From NCBI RefSeq assembly GCF_002850255.1, contig NZ_CP022522.1, positions 3,462,501 to 3,526,500 on the forward strand: a DNA stretch of 64,000 nt. The letters are read 5' to 3'. The stretch comes from Pseudoalteromonas sp. NC201 (GTDB lineage Bacteria; Pseudomonadota; Gammaproteobacteria; Enterobacterales; Alteromonadaceae). Made by a program: the position numbers and the translations under genes. The notes beneath the pieces are model-generated. The model saw only the letters and a list, made by a program, of their open reading frames with translations. It had not been told where the DNA came from and ran no database searches. Positions 55,346 through 64,000 of this stretch are shown here, piece by piece; within the stretch, counting starts at the first letter, position 1, and every line of letters starts with the position of its first letter.

Positions 55346-56326
55346 TTGTGCCTGGCGTTCAGCTTCCTCACGCTCAGCTTGTTCTTTCGCAAGTTGTGCC
55401 TGACGTTCTGCTTCTTCACGCTCGGCTTGTTCTTTCGCTAATTGTGCCTGACGCTCTGCTTCTTCACGCTCAGCTTGTTCTTTCGCAAGTTGTGCCTGAC
55501 GTTCTGCTTCTTCACGCTCAGCTTGTTCTTTCGCTAGTTGTACCTGACTTGTTCTTTCGCAAGTTGTGCCTGTTCTGCTTCTTCACGCTCAGCTTGTTCT
55601 TTCGCTAATTGTGCCTGACGTTCTACTTCCTCACGCTCGGCTTGTTCTTTTGCAAGTTGCGCCTGACGTTCTGCTTCCTCACGCTCGGCTTGTTCTTTAA
55701 CTAGCTGTGCCTGATGTTCTGCCTCTTCACGCTCAGCTTGTTCTTTCGCTAATTGTGCCTGACGTTCCGCTTCTTCACGCTCAGCCTGTTCTTTCGCTAA
55801 TTGCGCCTGACGTTCTGCTTCCTCACGCTCAGCTTGTTCTTTTGCTTGTTGCGCCTGACGCACTGATTCTTCACGCTCAGCTTGTTCTTTCGCTAATTGC
55901 GCCTGGCGTTCTGCCTCTTCACGCTCGGCTTGTTCTTTTGCTAATTGTGCCTGACGTTCCGCCTCTTCACGCTCAGCTTGTTCTTTAGCCAATTGTGCCT
56001 GGCGCTCTGCTTCTTCACGTTCAGCTTGTTCTTTCGCTAATTGCGCCTGACGTTCCGCTTCTTCACGCTCAGCCTGTTCTTTTGCTAATTGTGCCTGATG
56101 CTCAGCCTCTTCACGCTCAGCTTGTTCTTTTGCTAATTGTGCCTGACGTTCCGCTTCTTCACGCTCGGCTTGTTCTTTCGCCAATTGTGCCTGGCGTTCC
56201 GCTTCTTCACGCTCGGCTTGTTCTTTCGCCAATTGTGCCTGGCGCTCTGCTTCTTCACGTTCAGCTTGTTCTTTCGCTAATTGCGCCTGGCGTTCTGCTT
56301 CCTCACGCTCAGCTTGTTCTTTTGCT
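55200..56326 (-). repeat. 48-bp tandem repeat array in ftsY (24 units)
   Basis: Unit starts fall at 56279, 56231, 56183 and so on, every 48 bp. I count 24 units: 22 are exactly 48 bp, unit 16 (55562-55606) is 45 bp and unit 17 (55536-55561) is 26 bp. Each full unit encodes AKEQAEREEAERQAQL, a heptad-like, strongly charged helix. Units differ mainly at silent sites, with a few changes (SV/QQ in unit 10, VE in unit 15, EH in units 5 and 13). Confidence 0.93.
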
Positions 56327-56412
56327 AACTGTTCTTGGCGCTCAGCTTCTTGTTGCTCTTTATCGGATTTACCAAAGCCCAACCAAGATAAAAATTTGTT
56401 TTTCTTTCCCAT
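55534..56412 (-). CDS. ftsY: FtsY N-terminal A-domain part, frameshifted within repeats
   Basis: The N-terminal 292 residues: a short basic/aromatic head (MGKKNKFLSWLGFGKSDK), then 15 full 16-residue repeats, one of 15, and a premature end AKEQVRYN-stop where the short unit 17 shifts the frame. FtsY A domains are naturally acidic and variable, so the repeat expansion itself is tolerable; the frame break is not expected in an essential gene. ATG 56412 is chosen over GTG 56418. The gene is divergent from rsmD, as in other gammaproteobacteria. Could be a real mutation or an assembly/sequencing error. Confidence 0.75.
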   Translation of the reverse strand: MGKKNKFLSWLGFGKSDKEQQEAERQEQLAKEQAEREEAERQAQLAKEQAEREEAERQAQLAKEQAEREEAERQAQLAKEQAEREEAERQAQLAKEQAEREEAEHQAQLAKEQAEREEAERQAQLAKEQAEREEAERQAQLAKEQAEREEAERQAQLAKEQAEREEAERQAQLAKEQAEREESVRQAQQAKEQAEREEAERQAQLAKEQAEREEAERQAQLAKEQAEREEAEHQAQLVKEQAEREEAERQAQLAKEQAEREEVERQAQLAKEQAEREEAEQAQLAKEQVRYN

Positions 56413-56674
56413 ATTCACTTATGACCGTGTTAGATAAATTGCATAAACCCAAAGCAAAATGTTGATGATCTTGCTACCATACTCGAAAACGCCAATCCGC
56501 ATCAGCTTATTGCTTTTACTTGGATTGATATCACACTTAATTTTGGGCTCGAAAGGCAAGCCGAGGATGGCAACCTTAGTGCTTAGACAAAATTGCGTGC
56601 AAGTGTACCATGTTCCGTAAGGATGAAAAATCCTGACACCAAGAACCTTTAATAAAGAAGCAAATTACGTCGCT

Positions 56675-57259
56675 ATGAGAAAATCTAAGCCTAAGTCAAA
56701 TACCAAACAGTCTGGTTTCATCCGCCTGATCAGTGGTAAGCATAAAGGTCGCAAGTTACCAGTTCATGATGTTGTGGGATTAAGACCAACAACAGATAGA
56801 ATGAAAGAAACCGTTTTTAATTGGCTCATGCAGGACGTAAGAGACGCAAAAGTACTCGATTGCTTTGCCGGTGCTGGCAGTCTAGGATTTGAGGCTATTT
56901 CACGCTTCGCTGCAAGCGGAACTTTTATCGAACTGGATAAAACCGCGGCGACGCAGCTTAGCAATAATGCAACTTTACTCAAACTGGATAACGTTGAAAT
57001 CATTAATACCGACGCGTTAACCATGCTGGCAAATAACCTTAAGCAACAGCAATATGACTTGGTTTTTATTGACCCACCCTTTCGCAAAGGGCTTGTGACT
57101 CCTTGTTGTGACTTACTTGAATCACAATCTTGGCTCAGCGAAGACGCACTCATCTACGTTGAATTTGAACAAGAGGCACAACCTGAAACACCAGAAAATT
57201 GGCAAGTGATTAAAGAAAAGCATGCAGGACAAGTGATCTGCCGCCTTTATCAGCGCTGA
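56675..57259 (+). CDS. rsmD: 16S rRNA (guanine966-N2)-methyltransferase RsmD
   Basis: A 194-residue SAM-dependent methyltransferase acting on the 30S subunit. IRLISGKHKGRKLPV at the start, RPTTDRMKETVFNWL (~38-52), SAM-binding LDCFAGAGSLGFEA (~60-73) and the catalytic FIDPPFRKG (~129-137) are diagnostic. Divergent from ftsY with a 262-bp gap. Confidence 0.95.
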   Translation: MRKSKPKSNTKQSGFIRLISGKHKGRKLPVHDVVGLRPTTDRMKETVFNWLMQDVRDAKVLDCFAGAGSLGFEAISRFAASGTFIELDKTAATQLSNNATLLKLDNVEIINTDALTMLANNLKQQQYDLVFIDPPFRKGLVTPCCDLLESQSWLSEDALIYVEFEQEAQPETPENWQVIKEKHAGQVICRLYQR

Positions 57260-57302
57260 AATTCCCTCATAAAGAATGAAAAAACAGCCGCTAGCGTTTG
57301 AC

Positions 57303-57331
57303 ATGACAGGGCTGGTGTTTTTAGCTATAAT
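57303..57331 (+). promoter_or_regulatory. rpsU operon promoter
   Basis: -35 ATGACA (57303-57308), 17-bp spacer, -10 TATAAT (57326-57331). The leader to the rpsU ATG at 57446 is about 110 nt. A TTGACA at 57298 is too far (22 bp) from the -10. Confidence 0.7.
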
Positions 57332-57445
57332 TTAGGCTTTACATGCGGTCTTGCTTCAGATTACAATACCGCACCATTTTTGAACCAATTGGCTAGTTTT
57401 TAGCCAGATAGAGCTAAGCTCATTAATTAGGTAGGTGAATTTTTA

Positions 57446-57661
57446 ATGCCAGTAATTAAAGTAAGAGAAAACGAGCCGTTTGACGTTGCACTACGTCGTT
57501 TCAAACGTTCATGTGAAAAAGCAGGTATCCTTTCTGAAGTTCGTCGTCGCGAGCACTACGAGAAGCCAACTGCTGAGCGTAAGCGCAAAAAAGCTGCAGC
57601 GGTTAAGCGTCACATGAAGAAGCTTTCTCGCGAAAACGCACGTCGCGTTAAATTATACTAA
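57446..57661 (+). CDS. rpsU: 30S ribosomal protein bS21
   Basis: A 71-residue, very basic protein identical in layout to E. coli bS21: [20 protein letters not shown] at the start, then [19 protein letters not shown]. First gene of the macromolecular synthesis operon. AGGTGA lies about 7 nt before the ATG. Confidence 0.98.
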   Translation: MPVIKVRENEPFDVALRRFKRSCEKAGILSEVRRREHYEKPTAERKRKKAAAVKRHMKKLSRENARRVKLY

Positions 57662-57681
57662 TCAGTATTGGTCTTGTATCA

Positions 57682-58128
57682 ATGAGCTTATTAGTTACGC
57701 TAAAAGACGCGCAAAAAGAAGCGATGAAAGCCAAAGAGAAACTTCGTCTTGGCGCGATTCGTGCGGTACTTGCTGAAATTAAACAGCGAGAAATCGACAA
57801 CCAAACTACACTAGACGACGCAGGCATTACTGCGGTTTTAGTTAAATTGGTTAAGCAGCGTCGCGATTCTTATACCCAGTATAAAGATGCAGGGCGTGAA
57901 GACTTAGCTGATATCGAAGCTAACGAAATTAGCGTACTTGAGACATTCCTTCCTAAGCCACTTAGCGAAGATGAAATTGTCGAGCTAATTGATGCCGTGA
58001 TTGCACAAACTGGTGCGTCAGGCATGCAAGACATGGGCAAAGTAATGGGTGCGATTAAAGCAGAAGCTGAAGGTCGTGCTGATATGGGTAAAGTCTCTGG
58101 TTTAATTAAGCAAAGACTTACCGCTTAA
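57682..58128 (+). CDS. GatB/YqeY domain protein
   Basis: A 148-residue YqeY-family protein, related to the tail domain of amidotransferase subunit GatB. Conserved blocks are LKDAQKEAMKAKEKLRLGAIRAVLAEIKQREID (in parts), RRDSYTQYKDAGREDLA and GKVMGAIKAEAEGRADMGKVS. It lies between rpsU and dnaG, as in many non-enteric gammaproteobacteria. Its role is not settled; tRNA-related functions are suspected. Confidence 0.88.
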   Translation: MSLLVTLKDAQKEAMKAKEKLRLGAIRAVLAEIKQREIDNQTTLDDAGITAVLVKLVKQRRDSYTQYKDAGREDLADIEANEISVLETFLPKPLSEDEIVELIDAVIAQTGASGMQDMGKVMGAIKAEAEGRADMGKVSGLIKQRLTA

Positions 58129-58158
58129 GCCCACATACAATTGTATGATTGATAAGTG

Positions 58159-58184
58159 AACCGAGCCTAGTGCTCGGTTTCTTC
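58159..58184 (+). terminator. internal terminator before dnaG
   Basis: AACCGAGC (58159-58166) and GCTCGGTT (58172-58179) form a perfect 8-bp stem with a 5-nt loop, followed by a T-rich stretch. In E. coli a terminator also lies between rpsU and dnaG and keeps primase levels low. Confidence 0.8.
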
Positions 58185-58241
58185 GTTTTAGGCGTCATGC
58201 GTATCAATGCAGCGCTAATAAGATACCTTAATTGAATTAAG

Positions 58242-58272
58242 TTGATTTTTTCTCGTTGCTACTTGATATAAT
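58242..58272 (+). promoter_or_regulatory. possible dnaG-rpoD promoter
   Basis: -10 TATAAT (58267-58272) is perfect, with TTGATT (58242-58247) upstream at 19 bp, slightly long. It would start transcription about 25 nt before the dnaG ATG, after the internal terminator. Confidence 0.5.
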
Positions 58273-58305
58273 ACGCTCACTCACTAATACAACTTCGGAA
58301 CTTAA

Positions 58306-60045
58306 ATGAAAGGCAAAATCCCTAGACAGTTTATTGATGACTTGCTCGCAAGAGCGGACATTGTCGAGCTCATAGACGGTCGTGTGGGATTAAAAAAAGC
58401 AGGAAAAGACTATCAAGCCTGCTGTCCATTTCACAATGAAAAAACGCCTTCATTTACAGTGTCACGTGATAAACAGTTTTATCATTGCTTCGGCTGTGGT
58501 GCTAATGGCAACGCAATTTCCTTTTTAATGGAATACGACAAGCTTGAGTTTGTCGATGCTATTGAAGAATTAGCCGCCCTATTAAACTTAGAAGTACCAC
58601 GCGAAAACGCCCCGCAAGGGCCGCAGCGTTCAATGGAAGAAAAAAAGTCTGATTATGACTTAATGCTCCAAGCCGCTAAGTTTTATCAGCATCAGTTAAA
58701 ACATCATAGCAATGCCACTCAAGTAATTGACTACGTAAAAGGCCGCGGCCTGAGTGGCGAAACTGTACAAAAGTTTATGATTGGTTATGCACCACCTGAA
58801 TGGGAGTCATTGTGTAATCAAATAGCCCGCAAGCCTGAGCACAAACAACAGCTACTTGATTTGAAATTAGCATCAGAAAAGTCAGCTGGCCGCCAATTTG
58901 ACTTCTTCCGCGATCGCTTGATGTTCCCTATTCGTGATAAACGTGGTCGTGTCATCGCATTTGGCGGAAGGATAATGGGTGCAGATCAAGGCCCTAAATA
59001 TCTAAACTCGCCTGAAACACGCATTTTCCATAAAAGTTTCGAACTTTATGGTTTTTATGAAGCTAAACAAGCCCATAAGCAATTAGATAAAGTGTTGATT
59101 GTGGAAGGCTATATGGACGTCGTTGCCCTTGCAGAAAAAGGCATTGATTACGCCGTTGCCGCGTTAGGCACTGCAACCACAGCTGAACATATGCAAACTT
59201 TGTTTCGAAATACCAACAGAGTGATATGCTGCTATGACGGTGACAGAGCTGGCCGCGATGCGGCTTGGCGTGCACTTGACCATGCTTTACCTAATTTAAA
59301 AGACGGTAAGTCTCTACAGTTTGTCTTTTTACCTGATGGTGAAGATCCAGACTCATTAGTACAGCAAGAAGGCAAAGACGCCTTTGAAGCGCGGCTGGAC
59401 ACGGCAACCGATTATACGCAAGTATTGTTTACCAAATTACGCGAGCAATGCGACCTTACAAATGATGCAGGCAAATCCAAGCTGCTTACCGATGCCATTC
59501 CACTGATCAGCAAAATACCCAGTGACTACTACCAAGAGAGTTTGTTAACTACCTTAGCTAGATTAATTGGTCGTACTCGTGAGCAACTTAGTGCTAAATT
59601 GGCAAGTAACAAACAGCAGAATAAAATTGAGCGCCAATTTAAAGTCACGCCAATGCGTCGAGCGATTGGCTTACTGCTCCAACATCCACAGCTTGCGCAA
59701 ACGGTTGAGTATATGCCTGAACTCGGTGAAATGGCGATCCCAGGTATTCAGCTGCTACTGAGCTTACAAATGTTATGTCACGATAACCCGCAAATAAACA
59801 CAGCGCAGTTACTTGAACATTATCGCGACCAGGTTGAATTCGATGCCTTGAAAAAGCTTGCGGTGTGGCAACATGGCGTTGCTGAAGGCAGGCTAGAAGA
59901 CGAATTTAAAAATACTTTTCAATTTATTGAAGATCAGTGTTTAAATTATCGCCTAGAGACCCTATTAATAAAGGAGAAAACCGAAGGCCTAACAAATGAT
60001 GAGCGGCTAGAATGCGCACTCCTTACCCAAGCGCTTAAACAGTAG
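58306..60045 (+). CDS. dnaG: DNA primase DnaG
   Basis: A 579-residue primase. The zinc-binding domain shows CCPFHNEKTPSF (~39-50) and YHCFGCG (~59-65). The TOPRIM core has VEGYMDVVAL (~265-274) and CCYDGDRAGRDAA (~306-318). The C-terminal helicase-binding domain (~440-579) follows. Second essential gene of the macromolecular synthesis operon. Confidence 0.97.
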   Translation: MKGKIPRQFIDDLLARADIVELIDGRVGLKKAGKDYQACCPFHNEKTPSFTVSRDKQFYHCFGCGANGNAISFLMEYDKLEFVDAIEELAALLNLEVPRENAPQGPQRSMEEKKSDYDLMLQAAKFYQHQLKHHSNATQVIDYVKGRGLSGETVQKFMIGYAPPEWESLCNQIARKPEHKQQLLDLKLASEKSAGRQFDFFRDRLMFPIRDKRGRVIAFGGRIMGADQGPKYLNSPETRIFHKSFELYGFYEAKQAHKQLDKVLIVEGYMDVVALAEKGIDYAVAALGTATTAEHMQTLFRNTNRVICCYDGDRAGRDAAWRALDHALPNLKDGKSLQFVFLPDGEDPDSLVQQEGKDAFEARLDTATDYTQVLFTKLREQCDLTNDAGKSKLLTDAIPLISKIPSDYYQESLLTTLARLIGRTREQLSAKLASNKQQNKIERQFKVTPMRRAIGLLLQHPQLAQTVEYMPELGEMAIPGIQLLLSLQMLCHDNPQINTAQLLEHYRDQVEFDALKKLAVWQHGVAEGRLEDEFKNTFQFIEDQCLNYRLETLLIKEKTEGLTNDERLECALLTQALKQ

Positions 60046-60074
60046 AAGTTCTAGTCAATAGCAATTTTCGGTGC

Positions 60075-60080
60075 TATAAT
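60075..60080 (+). promoter_or_regulatory. possible rpoD -10 element
   Basis: A perfect TATAAT in the 121-bp dnaG-rpoD gap, with only a weak -35 candidate (TAGTCA, 60052-60057, 17 bp upstream). Could be a separate rpoD promoter, as exists in E. coli. Confidence 0.4.
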
Positions 60081-60166
60081 GTTCTATTCACTGCGTCATC
60101 AAAATTTAGCTGTTAAATAGCTGGCGCCTGTTGTATCAACTTTTCAGAGTGGAAGCAAATTTCTCT

Positions 60167-62014
60167 ATGGATCAATCTCCTCAGTCACAACTCAAACTTC
60201 TGATTCAGAAAGGTAAAGAGCAAGGTTATTTAACTTTTGCAGAAGTTAACGATCATCTTCCACAAGACATCATAGACTCAGATCAGGTAGAAGATATCAT
60301 CAGCATGATCAACGATATGGGTATTCAGGTCTCTGAAAATGCGCCTGATGCTGACGAGTTGATGATGCAAGAAACAACAACAGATGAGGATGCTGCGGAA
60401 GCAGCAGCTGCGGCTTTAGCAACAGTAGAAAAAGAAATTGGCCGCACAACTGACCCTGTTCGTATGTACATGCGTGAAATGGGTACGGTTGAACTTCTAA
60501 CTCGTGAAGGCGAAATCCAAATCGCTAAGCGTATCGAGGAAGGGATCAACCAAGTACAGATTTCTGTTGCAGAATACCCTGAAGCCATTACTTATCTTCT
60601 AGAACAATGGGACAAGTACGAAGCGGAAGAAATGCGCCTAAGCGACATTGTTTCTGGTTTCTTTGATCCTAATGCTGTCGAGGAAAACGAAGCACCAATT
60701 TCAGCAACACACATCGGTTCTGAGCTAAGTGATGAAGACTTGGATGACGAAGATGATGAAGATGATGAAGATGACGACTCAGAAGAAGGCGATTCAGGCC
60801 CGGATCCTGAAGAAGCTCGCGAGCATTTTGAACATCTTCGTACGCTGTACAATGCCGCGCGAGAAATTTTTGAAAGTAAAGGTCGCTCGCACCCAGATGC
60901 GAAAGCTGCAATTCAGGAAATCGGCGATCACTTCCGTACTTTCAAGTTAGTTCCTAAGCAATTTGACCGCATGGTAAATAACATGCGCGACATGATGGAT
61001 AAAGTGCGTGTTCAAGAACGCATCATCATGAAGCAAGCAGTTCAAATTGCCAAGGTACCAAAAAAGGTTTTCGTTAAGCACTTTGCTAATAACGAAACCG
61101 ATACCGCATGGATCGATGCTGAAATTGCATCAGGTGAAAAACACTCAGTAAAACTTGCTGAAGTAAAACCTGAAATCGAGCGTTGTGTTAACAAGCTTAA
61201 AGCGTTTGAAGATAGCACTGGCCTTAGCATTGAGCGTATTAAAGACATCAACCGTCGCATGAGTATTGGTGAAGCAAAAGCTCGCCGTGCGAAGAAAGAA
61301 ATGGTTGAAGCGAACTTACGTCTTGTAATTTCAATCGCTAAAAAGTATACCAACCGTGGTCTGCAGTTCTTGGATCTGATCCAAGAAGGTAACATCGGTC
61401 TGATGAAAGCGGTTGATAAATTTGAATACCGTCGTGGTTATAAGTTTTCAACATACGCAACGTGGTGGATCCGTCAGGCGATTACTCGCTCAATTGCGGA
61501 CCAGGCAAGAACTATCCGTATTCCAGTGCATATGATTGAAACAATCAACAAACTGAATCGTATCTCTCGTCAAATGCTACAGGAAATGGGCCGTGAGCCA
61601 AGTCCTGAAGAATTGGCAGAACGTATGATGATGCCTGAAGACAAGATCCGCAAAGTGTTAAAGATCGCCAAAGAGCCAATCTCAATGGAGACGCCAATTG
61701 GTGATGATGAAGATTCACATCTTGGTGACTTTATCGAAGACACAACTATCGAGTCGCCGATTGATTCAGCAACGATGGAAAGTCTTCGTGGCGCGACCAA
61801 CGAAGTACTGGCAGGTCTTACAGCTCGTGAAGCTAAAGTACTACGTATGCGTTTTGGTATCGATATGAATACAGACCACACGTTAGAAGAAGTGGGTAAA
61901 CAGTTTGATGTTACACGTGAGCGTATTCGTCAGATTGAAGCTAAAGCACTACGTAAGCTGCGCCACCCTTCTCGCTCAGATCTATTAAAGAGCTTTTTAG
62001 ACGTTAAGGGCTAA
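60167..62014 (+). CDS. rpoD: housekeeping sigma factor RpoD (sigma-70)
   Basis: A 615-residue primary sigma factor. Region 1.1 ([26 protein letters not shown]), [22 protein letters not shown] (region 1.2), a long acidic non-conserved insert (~188-225), region 2 ([41 protein letters not shown], in parts) and region 4 ([23 protein letters not shown]) are all present. ATG 60167 is chosen over an in-frame codon at 60131 because region 1.1 begins there. A terminator follows. Confidence 0.97.
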   Translation: MDQSPQSQLKLLIQKGKEQGYLTFAEVNDHLPQDIIDSDQVEDIISMINDMGIQVSENAPDADELMMQETTTDEDAAEAAAAALATVEKEIGRTTDPVRMYMREMGTVELLTREGEIQIAKRIEEGINQVQISVAEYPEAITYLLEQWDKYEAEEMRLSDIVSGFFDPNAVEENEAPISATHIGSELSDEDLDDEDDEDDEDDDSEEGDSGPDPEEAREHFEHLRTLYNAAREIFESKGRSHPDAKAAIQEIGDHFRTFKLVPKQFDRMVNNMRDMMDKVRVQERIIMKQAVQIAKVPKKVFVKHFANNETDTAWIDAEIASGEKHSVKLAEVKPEIERCVNKLKAFEDSTGLSIERIKDINRRMSIGEAKARRAKKEMVEANLRLVISIAKKYTNRGLQFLDLIQEGNIGLMKAVDKFEYRRGYKFSTYATWWIRQAITRSIADQARTIRIPVHMIETINKLNRISRQMLQEMGREPSPEELAERMMMPEDKIRKVLKIAKEPISMETPIGDDEDSHLGDFIEDTTIESPIDSATMESLRGATNEVLAGLTAREAKVLRMRFGIDMNTDHTLEEVGKQFDVTRERIRQIEAKALRKLRHPSRSDLLKSFLDVKG

Positions 62015-62032
62015 AAAGTAGCAAATAAGATT

Positions 62033-62058
62033 AAGGCCGCTATTCAGCGGCCTTTTTT
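62033..62058 (+). terminator. rpoD terminator
   Basis: AAGGCCGC (62033-62040) and GCGGCCTT (62047-62054) form a perfect 8-bp stem with a 6-nt loop, followed by six T in all. It lies 19 nt past the rpoD stop and ends the macromolecular synthesis operon. Confidence 0.9.
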
Positions 62059-62088
62059 ATAGTAATTGGATTAAATAGGTATACACAC

Positions 62089-62961
62089 ATGGCTTGGATC
62101 CAAATCCGAATTTATTCAGATAAAGCCGATGCCGATGCGTTAAGCGATATGCTTATGGATGTCGGTTGTCCGTCTGTCACATTCATGGATAGTAAAAACA
62201 ATCCCGTTTACGAACCAAAACCTGGCGAAGTCATCTTATGGCCTGAGACAACGGTGATCGGTTTATTTGAAGCGAATCATGATATGCAAGCAGTCGTTGA
62301 CTTTGTCCAGTCACAATATGACAAGCCGTTAAACTACAAGCTTGAACAGCTAGAAGACAAAGACTGGGAACGCGAGTGGATGGATAATTTCCACCCAATT
62401 AAGTTTGGCGAGAGATTATGGATTTGCCCAAGCTGGCGTGATGTGCCAGATCCCAATGCCGTCAATGTGCTACTGGATCCTGGTCTTGCATTTGGTACTG
62501 GTACCCATGCCACAACCGCACTTTGCCTGCAATGGTTAGAACAACAAGACCTCAGCGGCAAAACGGTCGTTGATTTTGGCTGTGGCTCTGGGATTTTAGG
62601 CATCGCAGCAATCAAATTAGGCGCTGAGCGTGTGATTGGTATTGATATCGATCCACAAGCGCTTATCGCAAGCCGCGATAATGCCGAGCGCAATGGCGTT
62701 GCAGATAAACTAGAAGTGTATTTACCTGAAAATCAGCCGCAATTCAGTGCTGATATCGTTGTTGCTAATATTCTTGCACAGCCGCTGAGAGAGCTACACG
62801 AAATCATTCTCGGCTTCTTGGGCGACAAAGGTGCCATCGCCATGTCTGGTATTTTAGAAGAGCAAGCGCAATCTGTTGCGGATGTTTATGCGCCATTTTT
62901 AAAGCTAGACAACATTGCTCAACAGGGTGAATGGACGCGCGTCAGCGGTGTGAAAAAATAA
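62089..62961 (+). CDS. prmA: ribosomal protein L11 methyltransferase PrmA
   Basis: A 290-residue enzyme that trimethylates uL11. An N-terminal substrate domain (~1-110) precedes the SAM domain with [15 protein letters not shown] (~130-144), [15 protein letters not shown] (~162-176), IDIDPQAL and the NxL-type [10 protein letters not shown] (~225-234). It lies upstream of dusB as in E. coli. Confidence 0.95.
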   Translation: MAWIQIRIYSDKADADALSDMLMDVGCPSVTFMDSKNNPVYEPKPGEVILWPETTVIGLFEANHDMQAVVDFVQSQYDKPLNYKLEQLEDKDWEREWMDNFHPIKFGERLWICPSWRDVPDPNAVNVLLDPGLAFGTGTHATTALCLQWLEQQDLSGKTVVDFGCGSGILGIAAIKLGAERVIGIDIDPQALIASRDNAERNGVADKLEVYLPENQPQFSADIVVANILAQPLRELHEIILGFLGDKGAIAMSGILEEQAQSVADVYAPFLKLDNIAQQGEWTRVSGVKK

Positions 62962-63264
62962 GGCTGCTAACGTAACGCTGACAAAAGTATCAGCGAGTCA
63001 ATGAAAGTTAGTAAGTTTTAACTGGTAAAGCCTGTAATTAACAGGCTTTACGCATTTTTCACAGCTTAAATTTTCGGCTCAAATTGTACCTTTAAAATTG
63101 TTTTTGCATAAATTTCGTGCAAATTATCTGGGCTCTCAGGTTGTTATCAAATGTCAACCCATAAAGTTCAAAAAAAAAGCAATTATGTTCAATTTATAAC
63201 CTTTGATTTTTGCGAAAAAAACCGTAAACTTAGCGCCCCTTGAGGTAAGGCGGATTAAACTGTA
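62962..63264 (+). promoter_or_regulatory. prmA–dusB gap with hairpin and promoter
   Basis: 303 bp without a gene. TAAAGCCTGT (63026-63035) and ACAGGCTTTA (63041-63050) form a 10-bp hairpin, probably a terminator for prmA. An AT-rich stretch follows up to the dusB promoter at 63203-63230. Confidence 0.6.
63203..63230 (+). promoter_or_regulatory. dusB(-fis) promoter with stringent-type discriminator
   Basis: -35 TTGATT (63203-63208), 16-bp spacer, -10 TAAACT (63225-63230), then TAGCGCCCC. A GC-rich discriminator and an A/T-rich upstream region are typical of promoters under growth-rate/ppGpp control, as known for dusB-fis in E. coli. Confidence 0.72.
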
Positions 63265-64000
63265 GTGCGTATTGGTCCATACCAACTTGAAAACAATCTT
63301 ATCGTAGCACCAATGGCTGGGATCACCGACAGACCGTTTCGACAACTGTGTCGACGTCTAGGTGCTGGGCTTGCGGTATCAGAAATGTTGTCTTCAAATC
63401 CAAAAGTGTGGAAAACCGATAAGTCGCAAAATCGCATGGATCACAGCGGTGAATCGGGCATTCGCTCGGTACAAATCGCAGGAGCAGATCCTGAGTTGAT
63501 GGCGCAAGCAGCGCAATTTAATGTCGCAAACGGTGCGCAGATCATAGATATCAATATGGGCTGCCCCGCTAAGAAAGTGAACAAGAAGCTTGCAGGCTCA
63601 GCATTGTTGCAATATCCAGAGTTGGTTGACGAAATCGTCACCGCTGTGGTTGCTGCCGTTGACGTACCTGTGTCGTTAAAAATCCGTACAGGATGGGACA
63701 CAGACAATCGTAACGGTGTTGAGATTGCTCGCATAGCTGAACGTCGAGGCATTGCTTCGCTAGCCGTGCATGGCCGTACAAGAGCATGTATGTATAAGGG
63801 CGAAGCTGAATACGCCACGATCAGAGAAATTAAACGTTCAGTATCTATTCCTGTGGTAGCAAACGGTGACATTACGTCTCCTGAAAAAGCGAAACAGGTG
63901 CTGGAATACACGGGCGCAGATGCCATTATGATTGGTCGAGCCGCCCAAGGTCGTCCTTGGATTTTCCGAGAAATAGACCACTATTTGCAAACCGGTGAAC
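63265..64000 (+). CDS. dusB: tRNA-dihydrouridine synthase DusB (3' end outside window)
   Basis: The first 245 residues of DusB, an FMN-dependent enzyme reducing uridine in the tRNA D-loop. A GTG start at 63265 gives [25 protein letters not shown], collinear with E. coli Dus[20 protein letters not shown] holds the catalytic Cys (~100), and KIRTGW, HGRTR, ANGDI and [12 protein letters not shown] are present. GAGG lies upstream but at a long distance. The gene fis would be expected next, outside the window. Confidence 0.96.
   Translation, partial: MRIGPYQLENNLIVAPMAGITDRPFRQLCRRLGAGLAVSEMLSSNPKVWKTDKSQNRMDHSGESGIRSVQIAGADPELMAQAAQFNVANGAQIIDINMGCPAKKVNKKLAGSALLQYPELVDEIVTAVVAAVDVPVSLKIRTGWDTDNRNGVEIARIAERRGIASLAVHGRTRACMYKGEAEYATIREIKRSVSIPVVANGDITSPEKAKQVLEYTGADAIMIGRAAQGRPWIFREIDHYLQTGE

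Noticed and set aside
55202..56465. Long open frames on the + strand through the ftsY repeats
   Set aside because: They arise because a 48-bp repeat without stops keeps several frames open. They lack ribosome sites and the encoded repeats are just the antisense of the FtsY units.
57298..57331. TTGACA at 57298 as the -35 of rpsU
   Set aside because: Its distance to the TATAAT is 22 bp, too long; ATGACA at 57303 gives a normal 17-bp spacing.
60592..60950. Antisense and alternate-frame open reading frames across the acidic insert of rpoD
   Set aside because: They result from low-complexity GAT/GAA codons in rpoD and have no start context.

Overview
The window looks like a chromosomal segment of a marine gammaproteobacterium of the Alteromonadales, most likely Pseudoalteromonas or a close relative. 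Support comes from gene order and content: hdfR/maoP, trmJ–iscRSUA-hscBA-fdx with suhB upstream, proBA, purA–motX (a Na+-driven polar flagellar motor component), pncC–recA with divergent mutS, rpoH–ftsX–ftsE–ftsY with divergent rsmD, rpsU–yqeY–dnaG–rpoD and prmA–dusB. The genus is an inference. Most of the window is core genome. No prophage, CRISPR array, insertion sequence or toxin–antitoxin pair was seen.

Layout. 1–12 kb: hdfR (cut by the window edge) and maoP, a double-receiver diguanylate cyclase, rarD, recQ with a small partner gene, an Omp85-type outer-membrane protein, a short MscS channel, a rimB–rimK–deacylase operon, zntB and tRNA-Arg(CCG). 12–20 kb: a predicted thiamine-salvage operon (YkoF-like, PnuC/PnuT-like, small-molecule kinase), a predicted N-acetylhexosamine salvage set (GH109, NahK-like kinase, sugar nucleotidyltransferase) and gabD. 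20–27 kb: the complete ISC iron–sulfur operon behind three IscR-type operators, then trmJ and suhB. 27–34 kb: a secreted S41-like protein, an enolase-superfamily dehydratase plus class II aldolase pair, cytochrome c, an MFS transporter and a ProXp-ala-like deacylase. 34–43 kb: tRNA-Ala(TGC), proBA, an RNA-like hairpin in a long gene-free gap, a Na+/H+ antiporter with a TrkA-type domain, a MITE-like element abutting motX, purA and recA with a clear SOS box. 43–51 kb: pncC, mutS, a FadL porin, a Fur-box-linked small membrane protein, an HD-GYP phosphodiesterase, rraB and plsC. 51–64 kb: rpoH, ftsXE, ftsY carrying a large 48-bp repeat array, rsmD, the macromolecular synthesis operon, prmA and dusB (cut by the window edge).

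Most notable observations. (1) ftsY encodes 24 tandem copies of a 16-residue charged unit, and one copy is 22 nt short, which puts the N-terminal part out of frame with the intact GTPase domain. (2) A perfect CIRCE operator (the HrcA site), with two further half-sites upstream, lies just before rpoH, suggesting that sigma-32 synthesis is tied to HrcA. (3) A roughly 196-bp element with perfect 18-bp terminal inverted repeats supplies the stop codon of motX. (4) Two compact salvage modules, for thiamine and for N-acetylhexosamine, are predicted from gene context. All calls were made by reading the sequence, without database searches.
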